Position numbers and translations under genes: made by a program. Positions 24,343-33,869 of a DNA stretch of 64,000 nt are shown piece by piece. The stretch comes from Acidobacteriaceae bacterium (GTDB taxonomy: Bacteria > Acidobacteriota > Terriglobia > Terriglobales > Acidobacteriaceae), in NCBI GenBank assembly GCA_003131585.1, contig PKVW01000037.1, forward strand, positions 2,733 to 66,732, given 5' to 3'. Each line of letters starts with the position of its first letter. Positions within the stretch are counted from its first letter, which is position 1. A model generated the notes under the pieces. That model was not told where the DNA came from. It saw only the letters and a program-made list of their open reading frames with translations, and ran no database searches.

Positions 24343-25812
24343 TTACTTGAGACTCTCCACGTAGGCGATCAACGCCTTCAAATCATCCGGTGGAAGGTCG
24401 ACAGGCGGCATGCCGCCCGCGTTCATTTTCGCGGTGGGATGTTTGAAAAGTTCGGCTAGCTGGTCAGGCGAGAGTTTTGCTTTTATCCCAACCAGCGGTG
24501 GGGCCGCGGCCGTACCCACTCCGCCATCGCCATGGCAGGCATTGCACGATTGCCCTTCGAAGATGGTTTTCCCTTTCGCGGCGAGCGGGTCCGCGAGGGT
24601 CACATTTGCCGCTGCAAGAGATGCGGAAGAAAGCTCCGGCTCAAATGGCTTTCTGGCGTACTCGTTTTCTTCGGTGCTCTGCTTCGCCAATTGCTGGGCC
24701 ACTCCCGGATCGTGCCGATCCAAATACTGGCTGCGGAGACCGAGACCTATAAGCGAGAACACCACGAATGCGTATGCTCCCATCGCCGCGGGCCGCTTCC
24801 AGGGACGGCGCTCAATAGTGCGATCCAGAAAAGGAAGCGCAAGGACGGCCAGGGCGAGGAGCGTAGGAACTACCAGCACGCCGATGATCGCGGCCGAACC
24901 ATGCCAGTATTTCAGCCACTGAAATATGGGAAGGTAATACCACTCTGGGCGTGGTATGTATTGCGCATCCGCCGGGTTTGCAGCCGGCCCCAGCTGCATG
25001 GGGACGAAAAAGCACAGCAAGCCGAGTCCCACGATCAGCAATGCCGTCAGCGACAGATCCATCAGCACTTGGCGGGGATAGAAGAGTTCCGCCTTCTGTT
25101 TTGGATGGTAAGGATCTTCGTTGACCGGTCCGGCCGCTCCAGCTTTGCGGAATAGGAAAATATGGGAGGCCACAAGCGCGAAGATGCATGCGGGAATAAA
25201 AAACACGTGGGCTACAAAAAACCGCGAGATCGTGAGCGTGCCCATCTCCGTTCCACCGCGCATCAAGCGCTTAATGCTTTCACCGATCCAGGGAATTTCG
25301 CTGACGGCGTTGGTTCCCACGGCGGTGGCAAAATAGGCTCTCTGGTCCCATGGGAGTAGGTATCCGGTGAACGCCATTGCCAGGACCAGACCGAAGAGAA
25401 CGCATCCGGAGAGCCAAAGGATCTCGCGCCGTCCTTTGTACGATCCGTAGATGTAGGTTTGCGACAGGTGCAGGAACAAAACGACGACCATCGCGCTGGC
25501 GCCGTAGGCGTGCAGGCTGCGGAGAAAGGATCCAGCGGTGACCGCCTTGGTTATGTAAGCGACCGTGGTGTGCGCATGATCGGCGGAGGGAATATAGTAC
25601 AGCGCGAGAAATACTCCGGTGATCACTTGCGAAATGAAAATGAAGAGCAGCCCGGAGCCAAATATGTAAGCGAGACGCGCGCCGCCGGGAATGGGTTCAT
25701 CGAGGGCGCTCCGGAGCAAATTATCCAGTCCGGTACGGCGGTTCAGCCACCCCCACAGTCCTGACTCGCGCCGTGAAGAAGAGTTGCTTTCGCTGGTATG
25801 CGTCGAATGCAT
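24343..25812 (-). CDS. Cytochrome b fused to a C-terminal cytochrome c domain (bc-type complex)
   Basis: A 489-residue integral membrane protein of a quinol-oxidising bc-type complex. Residues 1-220 are the b6-like part, with haem histidines in SLHAYG, LFLHLSQ, FVAHVFF and VASHIFLF; residues about 225-380 are the subunit-IV-like part with the quinol-site PEWYYLP. After the last helix a linker leads to a c-type domain with one haem site, CNACH, and a distal Met region (GGMPPVDLPPDDLKALIAYV). Fusing c to b replaces a separate cytochrome c1. It follows the Rieske gene after 6 nt. Confidence 0.93.
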   Translation of the reverse strand: MHSTHTSESNSSSRRESGLWGWLNRRTGLDNLLRSALDEPIPGGARLAYIFGSGLLFIFISQVITGVFLALYYIPSADHAHTTVAYITKAVTAGSFLRSLHAYGASAMVVVLFLHLSQTYIYGSYKGRREILWLSGCVLFGLVLAMAFTGYLLPWDQRAYFATAVGTNAVSEIPWIGESIKRLMRGGTEMGTLTISRFFVAHVFFIPACIFALVASHIFLFRKAGAAGPVNEDPYHPKQKAELFYPRQVLMDLSLTALLIVGLGLLCFFVPMQLGPAANPADAQYIPRPEWYYLPIFQWLKYWHGSAAIIGVLVVPTLLALAVLALPFLDRTIERRPWKRPAAMGAYAFVVFSLIGLGLRSQYLDRHDPGVAQQLAKQSTEENEYARKPFEPELSSASLAAANVTLADPLAAKGKTIFEGQSCNACHGDGGVGTAAAPPLVGIKAKLSPDQLAELFKHPTAKMNAGGMPPVDLPPDDLKALIAYVESLK

Positions 25813-25818
25813 TCTCTT

Positions 25819-26385
25819 TCAACCGATGACTTCCTTGTCGGAAACGAGTTGCCGGAAATATTGGAATCGCACCAGCAGTTGGCCGTTCTGAACGGATGTT
25901 TCCAGCGCATCCATCCCCCGCAGCGAGGGCCCGCTGACGCGGGTTCCGTCCGCGGCGAAAGTGCCGCCGTGGCAGGGGCAGACAAACTGTTTCTTCCCCT
26001 TGTTCCAGGGGACTGTGCAACCCAGGTGCGGACAAATGGAGGTGAGAACGCGAAGCTGGCCCTGATTGTCTTTCGTGACATAGACTACCTTTTCCGAGGT
26101 CGCTTTGCGCCAGCCATCGATGAGTTCAATCTGAATGGTGCGCAGGACGGGCTCGGTCAAGGACGAGTACTCGCCGATCTCTCCTGCCGGTGAACTCTTA
26201 AGTTCAGTGGTCCGGCGTATCAAGGGGAATAACGCAAAGCGAATGAGCGGCACCGAGAGCAGAGCGCCTACAAAGAGCGATCCCAGTCCCAGCAACACTC
26301 CGAGGAACGAGCGCCTGCTTTCGACAGACGACCCAGAGGGTGAAGGGTTAAGTGCCGCGGGTTCCGAATCTGCGCCTTCGAACAT
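25819..26385 (-). CDS. Rieske iron-sulfur protein
   Basis: A 188-residue protein with one N-terminal membrane anchor (SFLGVLLGLGSLFVGALL, preceded by two Arg, Tat-like) and a Rieske [2Fe-2S] domain. The ligands are in CPHLGC and CPCHGG, and the second loop continues GTFAADGTRVSGPSLRGM. ATG 26385 has GAGG 6 nt upstream; a TTG start 12 nt earlier is possible. It passes electrons from quinol at cytochrome b to the c-type haem. It lies in the operon between cytochrome c and cytochrome b. Confidence 0.93.
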   Translation of the reverse strand: MFEGADSEPAALNPSPSGSSVESRRSFLGVLLGLGSLFVGALLSVPLIRFALFPLIRRTTELKSSPAGEIGEYSSLTEPVLRTIQIELIDGWRKATSEKVVYVTKDNQGQLRVLTSICPHLGCTVPWNKGKKQFVCPCHGGTFAADGTRVSGPSLRGMDALETSVQNGQLLVRFQYFRQLVSDKEVIG

Positions 26386-26450
26386 GCAACGCCTCAATTG
26401 CCTTGAGCCCGGCCATCAGCCCCGCTTCCAAACGCCAACCGCGCAGGGTG

Positions 26451-26783
26451 TCATTTCTTCGGCGGCAGGCTTCGGATGTAAGCTACCAATTTCGTTACAT
26501 CGTCCGGCTGGATCTTCGCGCCAAACGCGGGCATTTTCCCTTTGCCCTTGGTGATGACTTCATCAAGCGCCGCATCGCTTTGCTTCTGCACTTCGTCGGA
26601 GCGCAGATCCTTCGCATGGAATGCCTTGCCCGGCACGGTATCGCCGCTGCCATCGGCCCCGTGACACTGGGTGCAGTTCGTCTTGAAACTCTTGGCGGCG
26701 TCGGATTGGGCCTGCATTACGGATGGCAGAGCCAGGCAGCATAGGATGCCCACTGGAATAAGGCGCAGAAAAAGCTTTCGCAT
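26451..26783 (-). CDS. Periplasmic class I cytochrome c
   Basis: A 110-residue protein with a cleavable signal sequence (about residues 1-25, ending MQAQS) and one haem-binding CTQCH near residue 37, with GADGSGDTVPGKAFHAKDL after it and the Met ligand in KMPAFG. ATG 26783 has an AAGGAG box 7 nt upstream. It is the first intact gene of the bc operon and is the likely soluble partner of the complex. Confidence 0.92.
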   Translation of the reverse strand: MRKLFLRLIPVGILCCLALPSVMQAQSDAAKSFKTNCTQCHGADGSGDTVPGKAFHAKDLRSDEVQKQSDAALDEVITKGKGKMPAFGAKIQPDDVTKLVAYIRSLPPKK

Positions 26784-26871
26784 TTTTATCTCCTTAACAA
26801 TCATTCGGGCCGAACAGCCTGTTCGACGTTGCGCCGCTCTCAGGCTAAAAGTCTACAGTACCTGTGAGCGC

Positions 26872-28337
26872 TTAGAAAACAAACCGGGCCAGCAAAAACA
26901 CCGTGTTATTGGCCGCCGCATCCCGTCCCGCGCCGTCGTAATTTATTTGCCCGCCATTGAATCGGAAGTAGCCCGTATATTGCAGCGCTAGATCGATGTT
27001 CTGTTCGGGCCACCAGGAAACATTCAGAAGATAGCCGTTGCTCTGGGGGGATCCGTTCGCGCTTCCCGCAACTGCGGCCTGGGGAAAGAGCAGCGTGTCC
27101 CGGGTTCCCGTCACGTCAAACAATCCCGCCGTGCCGGAAAATCGCGTGCCAAAGTGGTATTCGACGTTTGCCTGGGCGGTGTTGAGGTGGTGGCTGGTCT
27201 GCCCCGCGCCGCCGGCAGCGAAGGTCGCCAGCAGGGTTGAGTTCTCCCGAATATACGTACCGCGGATCGACAGCACGTCGTTCTTAAACTGAGGAATGGT
27301 TCGGTCATACTGAAAGTCTCCGGCAAAATCCGTGTAGCTATCCTCCAGGCCGGTGACGGCACCCGGCGTGCTTTTCACGTGCATGCCGTAGCTTCCGACT
27401 TCCAAGTAATTGTTCTTGGTGGAAGTTTGCCAGGCCGCGCGCCAGTATGGCGCGACACCCCGAAATTGAATCCGAACGTCGCCCCCGCATTCGCCCCCGC
27501 ATTGGGCTGCGTCCCTCCGATATGTTCCGAGCGATACATCGTTCCCACCAAGTACCAGCGTTCGTTCCACATCGCGTATCCACCCACTCCCGCCACATCC
27601 TGGGCCAGCGTTCCGTTAATCAGCGCCGCCGCCGAAGGTCCCGGAGCCGAGTTGCTTCCCACGAACGGGTATCCCCAGGCCGGCGTGCTATTCCACAGAT
27701 CCTCGACGCCTGGATTGTTATTCAGTGTTATCCCGTAAGTGATAGGCTTTCCCAGCAGCTTGCCTCCATGATTGGCATAGCGGATGTCCGTGTTGTCCCA
27801 GGAAAAGTGATCGCCCTGGCTATCGTAAGTGACCTGCACAAAGCTGCCGACATGGCTCGTCCAGGCGCCGGCCAAAAAAAGAGAGACATCCTGGGGGAAT
27901 TGGAAATTGCCGTTCTGGGTTCCGGGCTGGGGAGACTTGATCGCCGTCAGGGACGTGTCGAACACGATAGAAAGCGGAAACGCCTCCAGCAGATGCAGCG
28001 CGGAGTTGTGGTCTTTCTTATCGTCACTCACCTCCGCCTTGGTGGCAAACGTATAGCCTTCCAGCTTGAAAGTTCTGCCGAACGGCGTCAGTTCCGGTGG
28101 AGCGTAATGGCAGGACGCGCACGGAAGTCCCGTCTGCCGTGAATAACTGGGAACGGCGTGCGCATCTGGTGCAAAGGTTAGGGCGACACGTGGGTGAAGG
28201 TCCGCAATCGTCCGTTTGAACGTATGCTGGACTATGCTGTTCATCTCGGGCTTTACTCGGAACAAACCGGGCGGCGAGGCGAGGCGCTGGGCAATTTCCA
28301 GCTGGCCTTTACACATCTTGCATTGATCAGCTTGCAT
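26872..28337 (-). pseudogene. Outer-membrane haem-porin (monohaem cytochrome plus beta-barrel), frameshifted
   Basis: The upstream frame (28337 to about 27460) has AVPSYSRQTGLPCASCHYAP (one CxxCH haem site) and ELTPFGRTFKLEGYTF, then barrel-like strands. The adjacent frame (about 27475 to 26872) continues with FRGVAPYWRAAWQTSTKNNY and more strands, ending in a terminal aromatic (VFLLARFVF), as in outer-membrane barrels. The frames join at a GGGG run near 27467. The total of about 485 codons and one N-terminal haem recall Cyc2-type fused cytochrome-porins, which is inference. No clear signal peptide is visible. It may be real decay or a sequencing slip. Confidence 0.75.
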
Positions 28338-28359
28338 TGATCATCTTGCGTTGATCAGC
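28318..28359 (-). repeat. 14-bp tandem repeat at the 5' end of the haem-porin gene
   Basis: Three units of TTGCATTGATCAGC with one or two changes each (28318, 28332, 28346). They cover the presumed start of the haem-porin frame and lie between it and zwf. Confidence 0.8.
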
Positions 28360-28442
28360 GCCGCGTTTAACCTGGACCGCAGGTTGGGCAATTAGAATTG
28401 AACGACGCGAGTCTTGCCATGAAACATCGTTCGGAGGAGCTC

Positions 28443-29882
28443 ATGCCAGATCTAAGGCAAGGATGCACGACAGGAAAACCCGGGGAAGATACGGCGCCGG
28501 CCGATGCTCTGGTTCTATTCGGAGCCATGGGAGACTTGGCCCATAAGAAGATCTTTCCCGCTCTTTATCATATGGTCCAGCATGGTCATCTGGATGTACC
28601 CGTGATTGGCGTTGCCCGGGCCGGGCGGACGAACGAACATCTCAAAGAGCGCGTGCGCGACAGCATTCAGCGGCAAGGCGGCGACATCGATCAAGCAGCC
28701 CTGGCCAAGCTTCTGAAGTTGCTTCGCTACGTGGGCGGCGATTATCAGGATCCTGCGACCTTTGACCTATTGAAAAAGACGCTTGGCTCAGCCAGCCGTC
28801 CTGCACATTATCTGGCGATTCCACCCAGTCTTTTTACAAGTGTCGTCGAATCTCTGGCAAAGTCGAACTGCATGAAAAATGCGCGAGTCATTGTCGAGAA
28901 GCCCTTTGGACACGATCTTGCCTCGGCCCAGCGGTTGAATGCCGCACTTCATGCCGCGCTGCCGGAATCGAGGATCTTTCGCATCGACCACTACCTCGGC
29001 AAAGAGGCGGTCCTCAATCTTCTATTCTTTCGCTTCGCCAATAGTTTTTTGGAGCCGATCTGGAACCGGAATTATATCGAGAGCGTGCAGATCACAATGG
29101 CGGAAAAGTTCGGGATCGAAGGTCGGGGCCAGTTCTACGATGACACCGGGGCGATCCGCGATGTGGTGGAAAACCACATGCTTCAGGTCGTAGCTTTCCT
29201 GGCCATGGAAGCCCCCACCGGATTGCATTGCGATGCGATCCGCGATGAACAGGTCAAGGTCTTCCGCACAATTCCACCGCTGGACCCAAAGCATCTGGTT
29301 CGCGGCCAGTTCAAGGGCTACAAAAACGAAAAGGGGGTTGCCGCCGATTCCAAAGTGGAGACGTTTGCCGCCGTGCGTCTGGAGATCCGCTCATGGCGCT
29401 GGTCGGGTGTGCCATTCCTGATTCGCGCCGGAAAGTGCCTTCCGGTTACGACTACCGAAGTGCTGGTTAAACTTAGACGCCCTCCGCTCGATAATTTGGC
29501 CGGCGAATCGAGCAATCATTTCTGTTTTCGTCTCGGTCCGGGTGAGATTTCGATTAGCCTTAGCGCTCGCGTGAAACGTCCCGGCGAAAAACTTGTCTCC
29601 ATGCCCGCGCAACTTTCGGCAGTCGAGGAACACACCCCGGACGAGGTGGATGCCTATGAGCGTCTACTGGGAGACGCCATGCATGGAGATGCGATGCTGT
29701 TCGTTCGGGAAGACGCCGTGGAAGCGGCCTGGGCTATTGTCGAGCCCATCCTGGCGAATGCCACGGCTTTGCATCCATACGAGCCCGGCTCGTGGGGACC
29801 TCGTGAGGCGGATGGTTTGGCCGTCGATGTGGGCGGCTGGCATAATCCGGAACCGCCGAAGGAAAGTAAAGTCCCTGGGTGA
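28443..29882 (+). CDS. zwf: Glucose-6-phosphate 1-dehydrogenase
   Basis: A 479-residue first enzyme of the oxidative pentose phosphate route, making NADPH. The Rossmann start [20 protein letters not shown] has the GxxGDLA coenzyme motif, and the active-site [19 protein letters not shown] with catalytic His region follows; [26 protein letters not shown]-like and RAGKCLP segments are present. ATG 28443 is chosen because GGAGG lies 6 nt upstream; earlier TTG and ATG codons lack this. Downstream is treS in the same direction. Confidence 0.93.
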   Translation: MPDLRQGCTTGKPGEDTAPADALVLFGAMGDLAHKKIFPALYHMVQHGHLDVPVIGVARAGRTNEHLKERVRDSIQRQGGDIDQAALAKLLKLLRYVGGDYQDPATFDLLKKTLGSASRPAHYLAIPPSLFTSVVESLAKSNCMKNARVIVEKPFGHDLASAQRLNAALHAALPESRIFRIDHYLGKEAVLNLLFFRFANSFLEPIWNRNYIESVQITMAEKFGIEGRGQFYDDTGAIRDVVENHMLQVVAFLAMEAPTGLHCDAIRDEQVKVFRTIPPLDPKHLVRGQFKGYKNEKGVAADSKVETFAAVRLEIRSWRWSGVPFLIRAGKCLPVTTTEVLVKLRRPPLDNLAGESSNHFCFRLGPGEISISLSARVKRPGEKLVSMPAQLSAVEEHTPDEVDAYERLLGDAMHGDAMLFVREDAVEAAWAIVEPILANATALHPYEPGSWGPREADGLAVDVGGWHNPEPPKESKVPG

Positions 29883-30076
29883 AACTTGGGTGATTCGCAA
29901 CCGCTATCTGAGACTAACCGCAGTGGAGATATTCAATCACGCAGCGTAATAAAGCTTGCGTAGAAGCGACATCACCGCTGCGTCAATGATGCGTCCACCC
30001 AGTTGTCGGTTCATATAAACTTGCGTATTGGCCTGCTCTGCCGAGAGGCGCCGAAATTGCCCCAGGAGGAAGCGGT

Positions 30077-31717
30077 TTGCCACTAAACCGGGATGTGCTT
30101 TGGTACAAGGACGCGATCATCTATCAAGTCCACGTCCGCACTTTCCACGACAGCAACGGGGATGGCATCGGTGATTTTCAAGGGCTTGAAGAGAAGCTCG
30201 ACTACCTTCAGGAACTGGGGATCAGCGCGATATGGCTGATGCCATTCTTCCCCTCGCCTCTGCGCGACGATGGCTACGATATCGCGGATTACACCGCCGT
30301 CCATTCAAGCTACGGAACATTGGAGGATTTTCGGAACCTTCTCGGCTCCGCCCACGACCGCGGAATCCGGGTCATCATCGAGATGGTGTTGAATCACACA
30401 TCCGATCAGCACCCCTGGTTTCAAGAGTCGCGAAGTTCGCGGGATAATCCACGCCGCGATTGGTATGTCTGGAGCGAGACCGACACCCGGTACAAAGGAA
30501 CCCGCATCATTTTTCTGGACACAGAAACCTCCAACTGGGCGTGGGACGCCGTTTCGAAATCCTATTATTGGCATCGCTTTTTTAGTCACCAGCCCGATCT
30601 CAACTACGACAACCCTGCCGTTCGGGAACAGATGTGGAATGTGATGAAGTTCTGGCTGGAGATGGGTGTTGACGCCTTCCGGCTCGACGCGGTGCCGTAC
30701 CTGGTGGAACGGGAGGGCACAAATTGTGAGAACTTGCCGGAGACCCACGAAATCCTGAAGGAACTGCGGCGAAGACTCGACGAACAATTTCCCGGCAGGA
30801 TGCTTCTGGCGGAGGCCAATCAGTGGCCCGCGGATCTTCGCCCATATTTTGGCGACGGAGACGAATTCCACATGGCGTTTCACTTTCCGTTGATGCCCAG
30901 AATGTTCATGGGGCTGAAGCTGGAAGACCGCAAGCCCATCACGGAAATTTTGCAGCAGACCCCGGAAATTCCGCCCTCCTGCCAGTGGTCCCTGTTTCTG
31001 CGCAACCATGACGAGCTGACCCTGGAAATGGTAACCGACATGGAACGCGACTACATGTACGACGCGTACGCCGAAAACAAGACGATGCGGCTGAACCTCG
31101 GAATTCGGCGGCGGCTCGCTCCTTTGCTGGACAACGACCGCAGGCGCATCGAGCTGATGAATGGGATGCTGATGTCGCTGCCGGGTACTCCTATCATCTA
31201 TTACGGCGATGAAATCGGAATGGGCGATAACATCAATCTCGGCGACCGCAACGGAGTCAGGACTCCGATGCAGTGGAGCGGGGAATGGAACGGCGGCTTT
31301 TCTACCGCGGACCCGGAGTTCTTGTATGCTCCCCTCATTCAGAATCCGGTGTATGGTTATCCGGCCGTGAACGTCTTGTCGCAAAGAGAAAGCGAACACT
31401 CGCTCCTCTGTTGGATGCGGAGCATCATCACGGTCCGCAGATCGACTGAAGTGTTCGGCCGGGGATCGATTGAGTTTCTCCATCCAGCCAATCACAGAAT
31501 ACTGGCTTATGTACGGCGGCTGGGCGACGAGGCGGTGCTGGTGGTCAATAATCTTTCGAGCACCGCGCAAGCTGCCGAACTGGATCTGCGGCGCTACAAG
31601 GGAAATATTCTGATCGAGATGTTTGGCAAGAATATGTTTCCGCGTGTGGGCGACCTGCCCTATCCGCTAACGATGGGGCCTTACCAGTTTTACTGGTTCC
31701 GGCTGCGGCGAATATAG
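30077..31717 (+). CDS. treS: Trehalose synthase (maltose alpha-D-glucosyltransferase)
   Basis: A 546-residue GH13 enzyme interconverting maltose and trehalose. The N-terminus [41 protein letters not shown] (nucleophile Asp), LLAEANQWP (acid/base Glu) and [12 protein letters not shown] are all as in Tre[15 protein letters not shown] is also typical. It starts at TTG with AGGAGG 7 nt upstream. No maltokinase is fused. With OtsA/OtsB and two MalQ enzymes nearby, the organism can make trehalose from both UDP-glucose and maltodextrins. Confidence 0.93.
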   Translation: MPLNRDVLWYKDAIIYQVHVRTFHDSNGDGIGDFQGLEEKLDYLQELGISAIWLMPFFPSPLRDDGYDIADYTAVHSSYGTLEDFRNLLGSAHDRGIRVIIEMVLNHTSDQHPWFQESRSSRDNPRRDWYVWSETDTRYKGTRIIFLDTETSNWAWDAVSKSYYWHRFFSHQPDLNYDNPAVREQMWNVMKFWLEMGVDAFRLDAVPYLVEREGTNCENLPETHEILKELRRRLDEQFPGRMLLAEANQWPADLRPYFGDGDEFHMAFHFPLMPRMFMGLKLEDRKPITEILQQTPEIPPSCQWSLFLRNHDELTLEMVTDMERDYMYDAYAENKTMRLNLGIRRRLAPLLDNDRRRIELMNGMLMSLPGTPIIYYGDEIGMGDNINLGDRNGVRTPMQWSGEWNGGFSTADPEFLYAPLIQNPVYGYPAVNVLSQRESEHSLLCWMRSIITVRRSTEVFGRGSIEFLHPANHRILAYVRRLGDEAVLVVNNLSSTAQAAELDLRRYKGNILIEMFGKNMFPRVGDLPYPLTMGPYQFYWFRLRRI

Positions 31718-31726
31718 CCTAATGTA

Positions 31727-33061
31727 ATGGAAACGATGTCCCATGGCGCATCTTCGCAAGGGCGCGCGGCGGTAACTCGCACGGAGATGAAATTGGCGGA
31801 GGAGACCTTTCTTACGGATGATTTTCTTCGCCAACTGATCAACGTCGGCGAAGTGGACATCCTTGTGGGCTTGCCCACTCACAACAACGCCAAGACTATC
31901 GGGTCGATTGTCCACACCATTCAGAGTGGCATCCTACGCTGGTTTCCCCGGGAGCGAGCCGTCATCATTAACGCCGATGGAGGGTCGCGTGACGGCACTC
32001 CCGAACTGGTCACGGGCGTTTCTATCGATGACGCTCGCCCAGCCTCCAATCTGCACGCGCTGCGCACGCTGCACTCGATAAGCACGAAGTATGCCAGCAG
32101 CCCGGCGAGCGGAGCAGCGTTGCGGACTATTCTGGCTGCCGCCGAACTGCTCCGCGCCAGGGCCTGTGTGGTGATGTCACCCGAGTCCGCGAACATTGAA
32201 CCCGAATGGCTCTCCAAGCTTCTGCATCCCATTTATCGCGACGGCTTCGATCTGGTGACCCCCACCTATCGCAGACGCAAGTTTGAAGGGCTGCTTATAA
32301 CGAATTTGCTGTACCCGATGGTCCGCGCACTTTATGGAGTAAGAATCCGTGAGGCCTACACGCCCGAGTTCGGATTTTCCGGCCGTCTCGGAAGTCAGTT
32401 CCTTGGACAAAATATCTGGAATGATGGGGCCGGCGGGGCCGGCGTCGAACTCCGCTTCTCACTGGCTGCAATCGCGGGAGGATACCGTATCTGCCAGTCG
32501 TTTCTCGGCGAAAAGGATCACATCGAGCGAAGCGCTGCTGACTTCGTGCCGGCGCTGCGACAAACTGTCGGCGTCCTGTTCTCCGCATTAGAGCCAGACT
32601 TTCCGCTTTGGAGCACCGTGGCCGGTTCCCAGCCGGTCCCAACCACCGGAGCCGACCAGGAAGCGCTACTGGAACCAGTGCGGGCAAATCGGAAACGGCT
32701 GCGAGAGATGTTCTCGACCGGAGTTGCGGAATTGGAATCCGTCTTTCAATCGATTCTTTCTCCCTCGACCCTGGCAGAACTCCAGCGAATCGCCCGCCTG
32801 GGAGAAGAGGAGTTCCATTACTCCGCGGAATTGTGGGTCAGGACGGTTTACGAGTTTGCCGCCTCATATCAGAAATCCGTGATCAACCGGGATCACATCA
32901 TCCAGGCTTTAGCCCCGCTTTTTCGCGGGAGAATGTTCACGTTCGTGATGGAGAACCGCAACGCTTCGGCGAACGACGTCGAGAACAATATCGAAGGCTT
33001 ATGCCTTGAGTTCGAGCGATTGAAACCGTATCTGCTGCAAATGTGGAAATCGAGAGAGTGA
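31727..33061 (+). CDS. Family 2-like glycosyltransferase (glucosyl-3-phosphoglycerate synthase-like)
   Basis: A 444-residue cytoplasmic GT-A glycosyltransferase. The nucleotide-sugar fold is seen in DILVGLPTHNNAKTIGSIVH and INADGGSRDGTPELV; EFGFSGRLGSQFLGQNIW and AGVELRFSLAAIAGGYRI follow. It resembles GT81/GT2 enzymes making glucosylglycerate-type solutes, but the product cannot be fixed from sequence. The C-terminal 150 residues are helical and of unknown role. It begins 9 nt after treS and ends 7 nt before the membrane protein, so the three form one operon, fitting a compatible-solute role. Confidence 0.82.
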   Translation: METMSHGASSQGRAAVTRTEMKLAEETFLTDDFLRQLINVGEVDILVGLPTHNNAKTIGSIVHTIQSGILRWFPRERAVIINADGGSRDGTPELVTGVSIDDARPASNLHALRTLHSISTKYASSPASGAALRTILAAAELLRARACVVMSPESANIEPEWLSKLLHPIYRDGFDLVTPTYRRRKFEGLLITNLLYPMVRALYGVRIREAYTPEFGFSGRLGSQFLGQNIWNDGAGGAGVELRFSLAAIAGGYRICQSFLGEKDHIERSAADFVPALRQTVGVLFSALEPDFPLWSTVAGSQPVPTTGADQEALLEPVRANRKRLREMFSTGVAELESVFQSILSPSTLAELQRIARLGEEEFHYSAELWVRTVYEFAASYQKSVINRDHIIQALAPLFRGRMFTFVMENRNASANDVENNIEGLCLEFERLKPYLLQMWKSRE

Positions 33062-33068
33062 GGCAACT

Positions 33069-33773
33069 ATGCGGGAAATGATTGTCAGCGAACTAAGCCA
33101 GGCGTGGCACGAGCTTGCCAGAGGTTTCGCCCACTTCCTTCCTCGTCTCATCGTGATGCTGATCCTTGCACTTGTGGGCTGGGCGATCGCCTACGTTGTA
33201 AAAGTGGTCCTGCGCAGCATTCTGAGGCTCGTCAAGTTCGACAAACTTTCAGAAAACGCGGGCGCTTCTCAACTGCTTACCAAGGCCGCTCTGCCTTCGG
33301 CGACGGAAATGTTGAGCCGGTTCGCCTTCTGGGTGGCCTGGCTCGGCTTCATTCTACTGGGTGTGAGCGTGCTCGGGATCCTGGGCCTGCAGCAGCAAAT
33401 CGCAACATTCTTTCTTTTCCTGCCGCGCCTATTCGTAGCCATGTTCATCATGTTCTTCGGACTGCTGGCAGCCAGCTTCTTCTCGCGTGCCGCTCTTTTG
33501 GCCGCGGTAAATGCGAATGTGCCTTCACCCCGGGTTTTGAGCCTCGCCGTCCGCAGCATCATCATTGTTTTCGTATTGTCGATCGTATTTGAAGAACTGG
33601 GTCTGGCGGAACAGACCATGCTGGTCGCCTTCGGAATTGCCTTCGGAGCCCTGATGCTCGGCCTGGCAATCGCGTTCGGCACGGGAGGCAGAGACTTGGC
33701 GCAGCGTTTCCTGGAGAAGAGGTTTGTTCGCGAAAAGAAGGAGGACAACGAAGACGAACTGTCGCCGCTCTAG
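33069..33773 (+). CDS. Membrane protein with MscS-type TM repeats (small-conductance channel-like)
   Basis: A 234-residue protein with five or six membrane helices, for example LPRLIVMLILALVGWAIAYV, FAFWVAWLGFILLGVSVLGI, LPRLFVAMFIMFFGLLAASF and VAFGIAFGALMLGLAIAFGT. The last reads like the glycine/alanine-rich pore helix, followed by GGRDLAQRFLEKRF. This is the conserved TM-helix family found in MscS-like channels, without the MscS beta domain. Its place behind treS and a solute glycosyltransferase suggests osmotic stress; this is inference. Confidence 0.8.
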   Translation: MREMIVSELSQAWHELARGFAHFLPRLIVMLILALVGWAIAYVVKVVLRSILRLVKFDKLSENAGASQLLTKAALPSATEMLSRFAFWVAWLGFILLGVSVLGILGLQQQIATFFLFLPRLFVAMFIMFFGLLAASFFSRAALLAAVNANVPSPRVLSLAVRSIIIVFVLSIVFEELGLAEQTMLVAFGIAFGALMLGLAIAFGTGGRDLAQRFLEKRFVREKKEDNEDELSPL

Positions 33774-33869
33774 TGCAGCGGAGGGGCAGGAAGACGCACT
33801 CCGCCGGCAAGACGCGGTTCCCGAGGAACGTTGAAGAAGAATGTTTTTGTGAAGCCAGATTTGACGATC

